The position numbers were made by a program, and so were the translations under genes. Below are positions 39,318 through 48,717 of a DNA stretch of 64,000 bases, in pieces. Where the stretch lies: the NCBI RefSeq assembly GCF_037975245.1, contig NC_092562.1, positions 19,002,054-19,066,053 on the forward strand, given 5' to 3'. The first letter of the stretch is position 1; each line of letters starts with the position of its first letter. The notes under the pieces are model-generated. The model made no database searches, was not told the origin of the DNA, and saw only the letters and a program-made list of their open reading frames with translations. Source of the DNA: Apostichopus japonicus (taxonomy: Eukaryota > Echinodermata > Holothuroidea > Aspidochirotida > Stichopodidae).

Positions 39318-41202
39318 CAGGGGCGTATCCAGGATTTTCTAACCCGGGGGGCGCGAATTACTATCTAAGCGGAGCGCCATCATCGGTTGGCGCGCAGCGT
39401 ACAAGAAAAATTCTGGTTTTTATACCCCCCAGATCACCGGAAATGGCACTTCTCGGGCTCGAAAATGACCAACCAGATGTACACTTTTGCCTGAGAACCA
39501 AGTATTTCCCAATAGTTTTTTTTTTTCATCCATAAAATTTTTGAAGCTTTTCTTCAGTCACAAATCATGTTCGACCTCATCGCATGTCCTGTGGATCATT
39601 GCTTTTGTAGGTGATTCTACGTCGCGGCCCACAATACCCGACAGCCCCACTTCTCAAGGTTTTCAGCCCATTATTTGTTGAGAATTTGAAAATTCACTTG
39701 AAAACATACCCATAATGTTGCACATTTCATCTATGGACAACCAATATAGAAATACCTCCTTGAACCCCTAACAGACCGGTCAAAATTGCACGAGTAGAGG
39801 GAAGTATGATGAAGAATGTTGGTAAGGAAATTTTCGAAAATTCGGACACAGTTAATTTATTGGTGTAGAAATATTAAACCCTCTTATAACGGCTATTATA
39901 AAACTTGGTTGAAGGAAATGAAATAATACTAGATATTTCCGAAACCGAACACTACACACATAGGCGTAGGAGGCGAAGGTGGGGGGGGGGGGGGTTCCTA
40001 CTGAAAGAAAAATAAATTGCAATGATGTATAGCTAAAGGAAATGAACTCATATCTCCTTGATATAATTAAAATAAAGTTCTAAGCTTGGTCGACTAATTC
40101 GCCATTACTATTGTAAAAGAGAATTTGACATAATTAGACCTCCATGCTTTTTCTCCATCTACATAAGACATTTCGTTGTTTACATTAGCATCCCGCGGTA
40201 TACTGCGCAATTTCCACGGACCGCACGGTACACGATGGTATGCGATGTAATAACCGATGCTTGCCTATATGATATTGACATTGTATTGTTCAACGCGCGC
40301 GGAGCGCGCGAAAAATTTACGGTATATATTTATCGGGCAAGTCGTTACAGCCCCCCAAATCAAATTGGGTTCCTATGACTACACACATCGACAGTTTTGA
40401 GGCTGTTCATCCTGGAACCGCCATTTTCATGCTCACTGATATGATGTGATATCTGCTGTTTGCTTTACAAATTCGAACAGGTGCGCAGCGAATAATTTTC
40501 CAAGGAAGGAGCGAAGCCTGTAGGCAAACTATCTAAGCGTAGCGCCACCATGTGTTGGCGCGAAGCGTACAAGAAAATTTTGGCCGAAAATGCCCCCCAG
40601 ATCGCTGGAAATGACACTTCCCATGCCTTGTAAGTTGCATCTAAGCATTTTCTATTTTGAAATTACTAGCGATATCATAAAAAAATATATGCTCGGGGGG
40701 GGGGGGGCGGTCGCTCCCTTCCCGAAATGCGTCATGTTCCTCGACGACGGCGGTCGAGTTCGAGACCAGCCACAGTTGGTTTCATAGCACAATTGTTTAA
40801 GGCTTCCATACACACACACGCGTTATGATAGACCATATATAGTTTTTATATAGATACATTAGTGAGAGAGAAAAATTGAGCTGTCGGTGTAAGGGGTTGG
40901 GTGAGGCGCACGCCCCTTCCGAAGTCCTCGATCCGTCACTGGCTACTCGGCCATGTGTATGTAATAGGGATCAGCGCAGTAATGATGTCACTGTTCCTCT
41001 TTCTCTTCCCGGTGTCTTGGCAGTTTTCTTTTACTCCCTCCTTTTCTCCGTTTTCTCTCTTTCTTTTTTTTTCTTTTCCCTTCCTTCCTCTCCTCCTCCT
41101 CTTTTCCCCCTCTTTTTTCCCTTTTTCTTCTCTTTTTTTTCTCTCCTCTTTTTCTTACCCGGGGGGCGCGCGCCCCCAACGCCCCCCCTGGATACGCACC
41201 TG
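39318..41202 (+). mobile_element. composite 1.9-kb element with hAT-like ends
   Basis: Left end CAGGGGCGTATCCAGGA and right end, reverse-complemented, CAGGTGCGTATCCAGGG give inverted repeats extending into a CCCGGGGGGCGCG-type block on both sides. TATAA flanks both ends directly (39313-39317 and 41203-41207), shorter than the 8 bp expected for hAT. Two copies of a hairpin-containing module (39360-39475 and 40527-40640) lie inside in direct orientation, and a foreign right end (TCCTCGATCCGTCACTG) is at about 40926-40942. This suggests nested or rearranged elements. No transposase frame is recognisable. Confidence 0.6.
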
Positions 41203-42048
41203 TATAAGTATACAGTTTCGATGTAAGGGGACCAGCATATAGCTAGAATTGAGAAGTTAGACCGACCTGTTTGTTTTCCTACCCAGGTCTATCTTGGGTG
41301 AGTTTTCTTAAGAAAGTACGTTTCTGGAGATGTCTATATAATTGTACCCTTTTCTGTTCATTCAAAATTTATTCGACGAATAAAAAAATAAAAAAATGAA
41401 GACATGTATTTTGCTTAGACATAACCGTCAATAGACCGTCTAAAATATTAAGGTATTCTATTGGTCTAGCCTGCCGGGTTCAGGGTTTATTCGCAAGTAA
41501 AACTGAAGATCTTTCCGTTCACAAACCAATACCCATGTAGCACGCGTGTATACACGACCTTCAGGGCGGCGGGGACGAGCATGAGCGTCCTCAACATGGG
41601 GGGGGGGGGGTGATGGGGAGGAACAAGGGGTGGCGGAACTTTAAAACAGCGGGAGATACTTAACGTGCGGTGACGGCTTCCAGGGGCTTCGGCTGCAGTC
41701 GGCCTAATTAAAAAGTTTTACTCAGTCTCAATTTCAATCTACTATGCACCCTCTTTTTTCGTAGGATATGCCAATGCAGCCACCCGGGGCCCGGTGACAA
41801 ATTAGAAGAAAAACACCCATCTAACTAGGTCGGCCTAATTAACAGCACAAAATACAACAAAAAACTTTTCTTCCGATGCCAACCAATATGGGAATTCTGA
41901 CCATGAGTATGGGTTCTTAATCTTGTAATATATTACCTACATCCATATTTTTTAATTTTCTTTAAAGGGTGTGAAGACTCGCGCAAAAAGAAACGTCTAA
42001 TGCCGGTAATCTGACCTAGTTTCGAATGAGGTGTAACAGAAGTGTTAG
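41203..42048. other. intergenic, no gene recognised
   Basis: No gene. Contains a G run (41600-41611) and otherwise unremarkable AT-rich sequence. Confidence 0.5.
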
Positions 42049-42306
42049 ACACCACCATCGATCCCAGAAAATACGCATACAGCTTGCTTCCCTTCGGTAA
42101 TTAGACACTAGTGTACAGTCAATACCTACATCTGCGGTCAATACCCACAACACAGTGTACATACCAGCATGGACATATCAGGTCTAGATAAAAGATAACA
42201 AGGTATCATGTTTCATTACTGTCTGCATTTTGTAGCGACAAGCAGAAAACATCACTTGCAAGCAACGGAAAAGTTAACTTTTTCAGAGCGCGGCACGCGG
42301 TTTGGG
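42049..42306 (+). repeat. dispersed duplication, copy B
   Basis: Direct repeat of 36548-36814, beginning ACCACCATCGATCCCAGAAA and ending CGCGGTTTGGG. Confidence 0.85.
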
Positions 42307-42777
42307 CAAAGAAAATGCCCCACGAATACAAAGTTACAAACCCTTGGTAGAGGGTAATCCTAGCCTATACAAGAACATACTAGAAAACAAATGCAAGCAC
42401 AGCGGCATCACTACACAGCATGTGCTATATGTACTGACCTGCACGCAATCCCTTAGTATATGAGCTGGAGAGCCTTCGGTTACAGCGATCCTTCCAAGTA
42501 CTGCGGATAGTTAAAGCTCAGTACAGTACTTTATATCCAGAGGTCTATTTGGCAGCAAACCATTGTTCGGCCATCCTCAACAACAGCAGCTAATGTGACC
42601 CACACAATTCAACTAAAGCAGATATAGCGTAACGGAACGGTTCACTTGCTGGCGTCTATGCATTTTTGTCCCTGAGAATTAAATTATTCTGCGGGTAAAC
42701 AACGTCAGCCATTCCGGAGGTTACAGACATAAGTTCGAACGCAAAATCCTTTAAATGAACACAGTACAGAGTACTGG

Positions 42778-43160
42778 TTGCCGTTTGTACGCTTCAGTAC
42801 ACAGGTGTACCTCAGCACCCTGTAGACTGAGTGCCTCCTGTATGCTTCAGTACACAGGGTATACCTCAGCACCCTCTAGTCTGGTTGCCTCCAGTATGCT
42901 TCAGTACACAGGGTGTACCTCAGCACCCTGTAGCCAGGTTGCCGCCTGTATGCTTCAGTACACAGGGTTAACCTGGGTATCCTGTACCCTGGTTGCCCCC
43001 TGTATGCTTCAGAACACAGGGTGTACCTCAGCACCCTGTATCCTGGTTGCCGCCTGTATGCTTCAGTACACACGTTGTACCCCAGCACCACGGACCCTGG
43101 TTGCCCCCTGTATGCGTCAGTACACTGGGTGTACAAGTGTATCCCAGCAGGATGGTTGCT
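42778..43160. repeat. 54-bp minisatellite, about seven units
   Basis: The landmark GCTTCAG (GCGTCAG in the last unit) falls at 42791, 42844, 42898, 42952, 43006, 43060 and 43114, giving spacings of 53, 54, 54, 54, 54 and 54. A typical unit reads TGCTTCAGTACACAGGGTGT then ACCTCAGCACCCTGTA and a GGTTGCC.CCTGTA stretch. Because 54 is divisible by three, frames stay open across the array on both strands (42755-43162 plus, 42876-43193 minus), each giving an 18-residue periodic peptide. No evidence shows that either is translated. Confidence 0.92.
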
Positions 43161-43419
43161 GAAAAATAAATCACATACATTAATGGCGGTCACGGTAAGG
43201 CAGATTAATGATTAATGTACAACATTTTGGCAACACTGAAGAAAAATGTTAGCAAAGATTTTAACATCAGTAATTGGTGCTATATAGGCTACTAGTGCTT
43301 TTGGTTCATGTAACCATCTTTTAATGAGGCCAAACGGCGAGAGCAGGTATCACCGAAGGAATAATGGCATTATCCTTCACTGTGGTTTGTTTTGAAAACA
43401 GGTCATAGTTACGGAGTAG

Positions 43420-43740
43420 TTTCGACCCATGTTCAGGGTAGTATAACAACTCCATTTTGGAGTAGTAGTACCTTCCGGTAAGGATTGGAGAGCCACTAAT
43501 TTATATAGTAGCATCGTAACATCGCCACCTGAGGTAGAAGAAGCGTCCTCTGTTTAGAGTAGTAGCACCACTCATTTACACAGCATCGTCACTTAGGAGT
43601 GTATTGCACCTCCTGTTTAAGGTAGTAGCACCACTGTTTAGGGTATAGTAGCTCCTCCTGTTGAGGGTAGTAACACCTCCTGTTGAGGGTAGTAACACCA
43701 CCTGTAGTCATTTTGGCAGTCCATAAGTAGCACCTCCTGT
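43420..43740 (+). repeat. degenerate short tandem repeat (GTAGTAGCACC-type)
   Basis: Units of about 22 bp such as CCTCCTGTTGAGGGTAGTAACA repeat imperfectly up to the GIY-YIG remnant. The same array type precedes the second GIY-YIG copy (47055-47165). Confidence 0.7.
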
Positions 43741-43769
43741 TAAGGGTAGCAACGCAACCTGTGGTCCTT

Positions 43770-44060
43770 TTGGCGTTCCATACTAATGTCATCTATCTGA
43801 TCTCTTGTAGAGTTTGCGGCATCCAGTATGTTGGTGAAACCAAAACCACCCTCAAGAAGCGGTTCTATGGTCACAGATCCACAGTCAACACCATAAAGAC
43901 TGAGACCCCGGTTGGAGAACACTTCAACCTTCCCAACCATACCATTAATGACATGTCCCTACAGGGGATTTAATCCTTAGTAAGCCGTCCTGACCTAGTA
44001 CGAATCAGCAGAGAGAGACTGGATACAACGCCTTCGCACCATTCAACCTCATATGCTCAA
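43770..44060 (+). pseudogene. GIY-YIG domain remnant of a Penelope-like retroelement, copy 1
   Basis: The frame encodes NVIYLISCRVCGIQYVGETK then LKKRFYGHRSTVN and TPVGEHFNLPNH. This GIY-YIG-type block, with the YLI-C..C.-QYVGET layout, is typical of endonuclease domains at the C terminus of Penelope-like retroelements. A TAA at 43971-43973 truncates it where copy 2 has GAA. No reverse transcriptase sequence remains upstream; short tandem repeats occupy that place. The element is dead in this copy. Assignment to Penelope-like rather than another GIY-YIG element is by motif only. Confidence 0.7.
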
Positions 44061-44209
44061 CATTCAGGAAGGACACGACTTAAGTTTCTTCTGCCACCCC
44101 CCCATCTCCCTTGTTCCCCCGCCCCCTGTCACTCCTCTTCTCGTAGCTCTCTTCCAACTTTTTTTCTCCACACCTTTCTGTCTTTGTCCTGTTCTAGATT
44201 ATTCCCTAC

Positions 44210-44515
44210 TTTCTTCCCTAAATCCTCTATACAGTTTATCTCCTACCTCTCCTCTTCCCTTGTTGGTTTCTTTCTTCTCTCAATCCCTTGTCTACTAATC
44301 ATCTTACATCTATCTCTTTGTGTTCACCCTGCTCATTAACCTGTCTGTATTCATGTATTTGTCCTTTCTGTTAATGTTACTTGTCATTTAGCCACCTTTG
44401 AAGAAGATCCTGCTAGGATCGAAAAGACATGCCAACTTACTTTCATACATTCCCTTACACAGGCTCTTTAGTGGGAAGCAGTTTGCTAACTGTTTTTGTT
44501 TTATTTTTATTTTGC
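44210..44515 (+). mobile_element. retroelement 3' tail, copy 1
   Basis: CT-rich stretch followed by TTTGAAGAAGATCCTGCTAG and TTACACAGGCTCTTTAGTGG. This tail recurs reverse-complemented at 56277-56530. Confidence 0.65.
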
Positions 44516-44818
44516 TTGCTTTTGTTTGCTACTCAGTAGTAAACAATTTTCGTACGCTGCTCATGTGAGGCCTAAAGAGGTCTAAAATAGCCTCAATTGA
44601 CTCACTGTTCGCACCAAGTGCATTTTCCATTCGTGCTCTTCAACATACAAGCCATAAAAACCAGATCCATATTGATAACATATTAATAAAGAGCAGTGGC
44701 GTCACCAGATTTTTCAGTCAGGGGGGGGCACAGGGGGCACCAGCATTTGATAGGGGGCACTTAGGTTGATACGGATCGCCGTCCTGGGGGAGAGGTCTAA
44801 GGGGAGGGGTGCCCCCTC

Positions 44819-45494
44819 CAGGCGCGGCGGAACGGGAAAATTATTGGGGGGGGGGGGCTAATGTGTAGAGACTATCTAAGCTCCGCGCCACCATCGGTTG
44901 GCGCGGAGCGTACAAGAAAATTTTGGGTTTTTCAAACCCCCAGATGGCCGGAAACGGCACTTCCCGAGTGTTTAATGCTGCAAATACCTAGCCCTAAAAT
45001 ATTGGTCTCAAGCCTGCAATTTCTCAGATTGCACGTAAAAGTCTGTAAAAACATTGTAATTTGTATGTTCGATAGTGTTTTAAGAGAGTAGCTATTACTC
45101 GTAGTGTACTCGCAAAGACGTTTTTGAGTGTAGTAAGGGGATGTTGGAGAACTGGCTGAAATGAAGCAAGTCATTGGCCTAAGACGAAGTTGTGTTGCGC
45201 TTACCGGTACTCACACTCACTGCTTCCACTTTTCACGGGGCGTGAAGACGCGGTTGAGGTGACAATGTGGTCTATAGCCAGGGGACGGGCCGAGGGTCCC
45301 CCAGCATTTACTAAAATTATTACACCTATATAGTATACGTGTGCATCGGACAGATCGACAAGTATGCATTGAAAACTGGGCAGATGCACGTTTCGGAGCC
45401 TTAGTAAATATTGGGGGGCTTATCATGCATTTGCCCCCTCAACTTTTTCATTGGGGGGCTGAACCCCCAAAGTCCACTGGTTCCGCCGCCACTG
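44819..45494 (+). mobile_element. element nested inside the 44694 hAT element
   Basis: Left end CAGGCGCGGCGGAAC and reverse-complemented right end CAGTGGCGGCGGAACC match, and GCCCCCTC borders both sides (44811-44818 and 45494-45501, the last base ambiguous). The related MITE at 57378 has the joined sequence TCCCCCTCCCCTTCGGA at the equivalent place, as expected for an empty site. Near its left end lies the hairpin GCTCCGCGCCA / TGGCGCGGAGC (44880-44909). Confidence 0.8.
44880..44909. repeat. perfect 11-bp-arm hairpin module
   Basis: Arms GCTCCGCGCCA and TGGCGCGGAGC around CCATCGGT. Related imperfect versions with the same GTACAAGAAAA downstream flank are at 39368-39398 and 40535-40565. Confidence 0.8.
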
Positions 45495-47051
45495 CCCCCT
45501 CCCCTTTGGAAAATTTTCGCATACGGAGGATGGGCTAGATGCAAAATGCTGCCACATTTGATGCTAAATTCGTTCTGAAGATATCTCCAGAAATTGCTAT
45601 TTTTGAGGTAATGATTTTAACAAGGCGCAGAATTTTGCAGAGGATATGAACCACATGCTTTCGATATTATGCCTAACCCTATATCAATAGAACCTACATT
45701 TGTTGAATTAATGTGTGCATGACCCCGACTCCTTTCTTGTCCTTCTCGTTTTCGCCCATTATCTATTAGCATCCAGCATCGTTATTGGCTCCTATCAGGG
45801 ATCTCACCATGCAATCCAAAGTTTGATCACACATCGAGTATGGCTCAGTATGCAGGTGTGAACATTCGCCATTTGCTCCTACAAGCATCTGACCTCAAAT
45901 GACCTCTGCACCCCCTACACAACAGGGTTAATATATGGGTCCACAAATATAGGCAAGTATGGTGCCTGCGGACCCTCACATTCTCACATTTCGTCAGCTC
46001 CTAACCTGTCAACCTCAGACCAAGGCAACATATTGCAGTACCCTCCCTTCTCACAGTAATGTAGCTCGCGAAGCGGACGTGTATATCCGCTGGTATGGCG
46101 TGAGCACTGACACATTCAATGTAAATATCGACACCTGTTGTGATGGCGCGGGTTACGACTTCGATACCCGACGTTCAAGGATAAACTTTTTCATTTTTTC
46201 GCAGCTCTTTTGAAGAAAATACGAATTACTGTGCTTCTTTGTCCTTATGAAAAACCAACTCAGATGATGGGAGTTGAATATAACAAAATATATATATATT
46301 TTTTTACCAACCCAAATCTCAGATGGGGCGGCACTCGGGGGGGCACTAGGTTTTCCAGGGGGGGGGGGGGGCACGTGCCCCCCTGGCCCCCCCTTTGCGA
46401 CGCCACTGATAAAGAGGTTTAGCCTTTTTTTCTGAAATAGGAGAACACTCGGAAGGATTGATATATACTCTAATAGTAATAGTACGCCACCATTAAGAGA
46501 ATAAATCATCGAATGTAAAGCTAACCTGGACACTCCACAGTACGAAGACGTACCAAACATAGAGTGTCATGTGATGTGCTCCCAGGTGCTATTTACATAT
46601 TATTTAACCCTTTGTCAGTTCGAAGAGATAAACGTTCCATATAGGCAACATAACGCCAATATAATCGGTATTTAGTGTAGTAAATAAAGCTTCACAAGGA
46701 ATGTGGTAGCGTTGAGATTGTGACATCAGTTATTGTAGATTACATTCAGTGAGTACTATAAGAGTTGAATGCTACAAGGGAACGCGTCACATTACCTTCC
46801 ATGGTTAGTACGTTTTTGCATGTACTGTCTTCCCATCGATGAAGTCTGTCCAGGTTAATGTATACGCCGATGAATAAACTGAAACTTAAATACAAAGTAG
46901 TATAAATTCCACTCTATTCAATAATGATCGATAACATCGCTGGAGTAACGTCATTCATTTATGTACATACTTTGCCACCGTACCAAAGTTATGTAAACAT
47001 GAGATTTGGTTGTAGTGTCATTTTTGTGCGTAGATATAGATAGAGTATGAA

Positions 47052-48717
47052 ACCACTGTTTAGGGTAGTAGCTCCTCCTGTTTAGGGTAGTAACACCTCC
47101 TGTTGAGGGTAGTAACACCACCTGTAGTCATTTTGGCAGTCCATAAGTAGCACCTCCTGTTAAGGGTAGCAACGCGACCTGTGGTCCTTTTGGCGTTCCA
47201 TACTAATGTCATCTATCTGATCTCTTGTAGAGTTTGCGGCATCCAGTATGTTGGTGAAACCAAAACCACCCTCAAGAAGCGGTTCTATGGTCACAGATCC
47301 ACAGTCAACACCATGAAGACTGAGACCCCGGTTGGAGAACACTTCAACCTTCCCAGCCATACCATTAATGACATGTCCCTACAGGGGATTGAATCCTTAG
47401 GTAGCCGTCCTGACCTAGTACGAATCAGCAGAGAGACTGTGGATACAACGCCTTTGCACCATTCAACCTCATGTGCTCAACATTCAGGAAGGACACGACT
47501 TAAGTTGCTTCTGCCACCCCCCCCCCATCTCCCCTTGTTCCCCCGCCCCATGTCACTCCTCTACTCGTAGCTCTCTTCCAACCCTTTTTGTCACCACACC
47601 TTTCTGTCTTTGTCCTGTTCTAGATTATTCCCTACCCTCTTCCCTTAATCCTCTCTACAGTGTATCTCCTACCTCTCCTCTTCCTCTGTTGGTTTATTTC
47701 TTCTCTTCCATCTCTTTTCCACTAATCCTCTTACATATATCTCGTTGTGTTCACCCTGCTCATTAACCTGTCTGTATTCTGTGCGTGTAGTTGTCCCTTC
47801 TGGTACTGTTACCATGTTTGTAAAAACAGAAACCTCCATGCTTGAACACATTCTCTTACACAGGCTCTTTAGTGGAGAAGCAGTTTGCTAACTGTTTTTG
47901 TTTTATTTTTATTTTGCTTGCTTTTGTTTGTTACTCAGTAGTAAACAATTTTCGTACGCTGCTCATGTGAGGCCTAAAGAGGTCTAAAATAGCCTCAATT
48001 GACCCACTGTTCGCACCAAGTGCATTTTCCATTCGTGCTCTTCAACATACAAGCCATAAAAACCAGATCCAGATTGATAAAGAAGTTTAGCCCTTTTTCT
48101 GAAATAGGAGAACACTCGGAAGGATTGATATATACTCTAATAGTAATAGTACGCCACCATTAAGAGAATAAATCATCGAATGTAACGCTAACCTGGACAC
48201 TCCACAGTACGAAGACGTACAACCATAGAATGTCATGTGATGTGCTTCTAGGTGCTATTTACATATTATTTAACCCTTTGTCAGTTCGAAGAGATAAGCG
48301 TTCCATATAGGCAACATAACGCCAATATAATCGGTATTTAGTGTAGTAAATAAAGCTTCACAAGGAATGTGGTAGCGATGAGATTGTGACATCAGTTATT
48401 GTAGATTACATTCAGTGTGTATTATAAGAGTTGAATGCTACAAGGGAACGCGTCACGTAACCTTCCATGGTTAGTACGTTTTTGCGTGTACTGTCTTCTC
48501 ATCGATGAAGTCTGTCCAGGTTAATGTATACGCCGATGAATAAACTGAAACTTAAATACAGAGTAGTATAAATTCCACTCTATTCAATAATCATCAATAA
48601 CATCGCTGGAGTAACGTCATACATTTATGTACATACTTTGCCACCGTACCAAAGTTATGTAAACATGAGATTTGGTTGTAGTGTCATTTTTGAGCGTAGA
48701 TATAGATAGAGCATGAA
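47052..48717 (+). repeat. 1.7-kb tandem duplication, copy 2 (uninterrupted)
   Basis: Directly follows copy 1 and repeats it from ACCACTGTTTAGGGTAG to TAGATAGAGCATGAAA, without the hAT insertion. It has its own diverged patch at about 47800-47850, where copy 1 has the AGAAGATCCTGCTAGG tail motif. Confidence 0.9.
47190..47480 (+). pseudogene. GIY-YIG domain remnant, copy 2
   Basis: Same protein block as copy 1 (IYLISCRVCGIQYVGETK), but it reads on through LQGIESLGSRPDLVRISRE before a small frame change (GAGAGACTGTGG against GAGAGAGACTGG in copy 1). The two copies are therefore broken at different places. Confidence 0.7.

Larger units (their letters stand above)
44694..46408 (+). mobile_element. 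hAT-type element, 1715 bp, with 8-bp target duplication
   Basis: Left end CAGTGGCGTCACC and right end GCGACGCCACTG form terminal inverted repeats. ATAAAGAG is duplicated exactly at 44686-44693 and 46409-46416. The second tandem copy shows the uninterrupted site (ATTGATAAAGAAGTTTAGCC near 48074-48093), which supports an insertion. No transposase is visible; Gly/Pro-rich open frames at the right end come from G/C runs. It is interrupted by a second element at 44819-45494. The left inner sequence (GAGGTCTAAGGGGAGGGG) matches the intact MITE at 57378. Confidence 0.9.
43630..47051 (+). repeat. 1.7-kb tandem duplication, copy 1 (interrupted)
   Basis: Begins ACCACTGTTTAGGGTA and ends TAGATAGAGTATGAAA. 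The same order of sequence resumes immediately at 47052. Without the 1715-bp insertion at 44694-46408 and one 8-bp target copy it is about 1.7 kb. Differences from copy 2 are sparse, apart from a diverged patch at about 44376-44455. Confidence 0.9.

Noticed and set aside
40876-41242. Long Phe/Leu/Ser-rich frames near a CT-rich tract
   Set aside because: Products of a polypyrimidine stretch inside the 39318-41202 element, with a Lys/Arg/Glu-rich shadow on the opposite strand.
42778-43160. CRISPR-like array
   Set aside because: The repeats are contiguous 54-bp units without unique spacers, in an animal genome. This is a minisatellite.
46153-46560. 135-residue minus-strand frame with GVAKGGPGGHVPPPPP
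   Set aside because: The Gly/Pro string comes from G/C runs at the right end of the hAT-type element. Such frames recur at transposon ends and are not genes.
43761-47570. GIY-YIG frames as working endonucleases
   Set aside because: Copy 1 has a stop inside the domain, copy 2 a frame change, and neither has reverse transcriptase sequence upstream.
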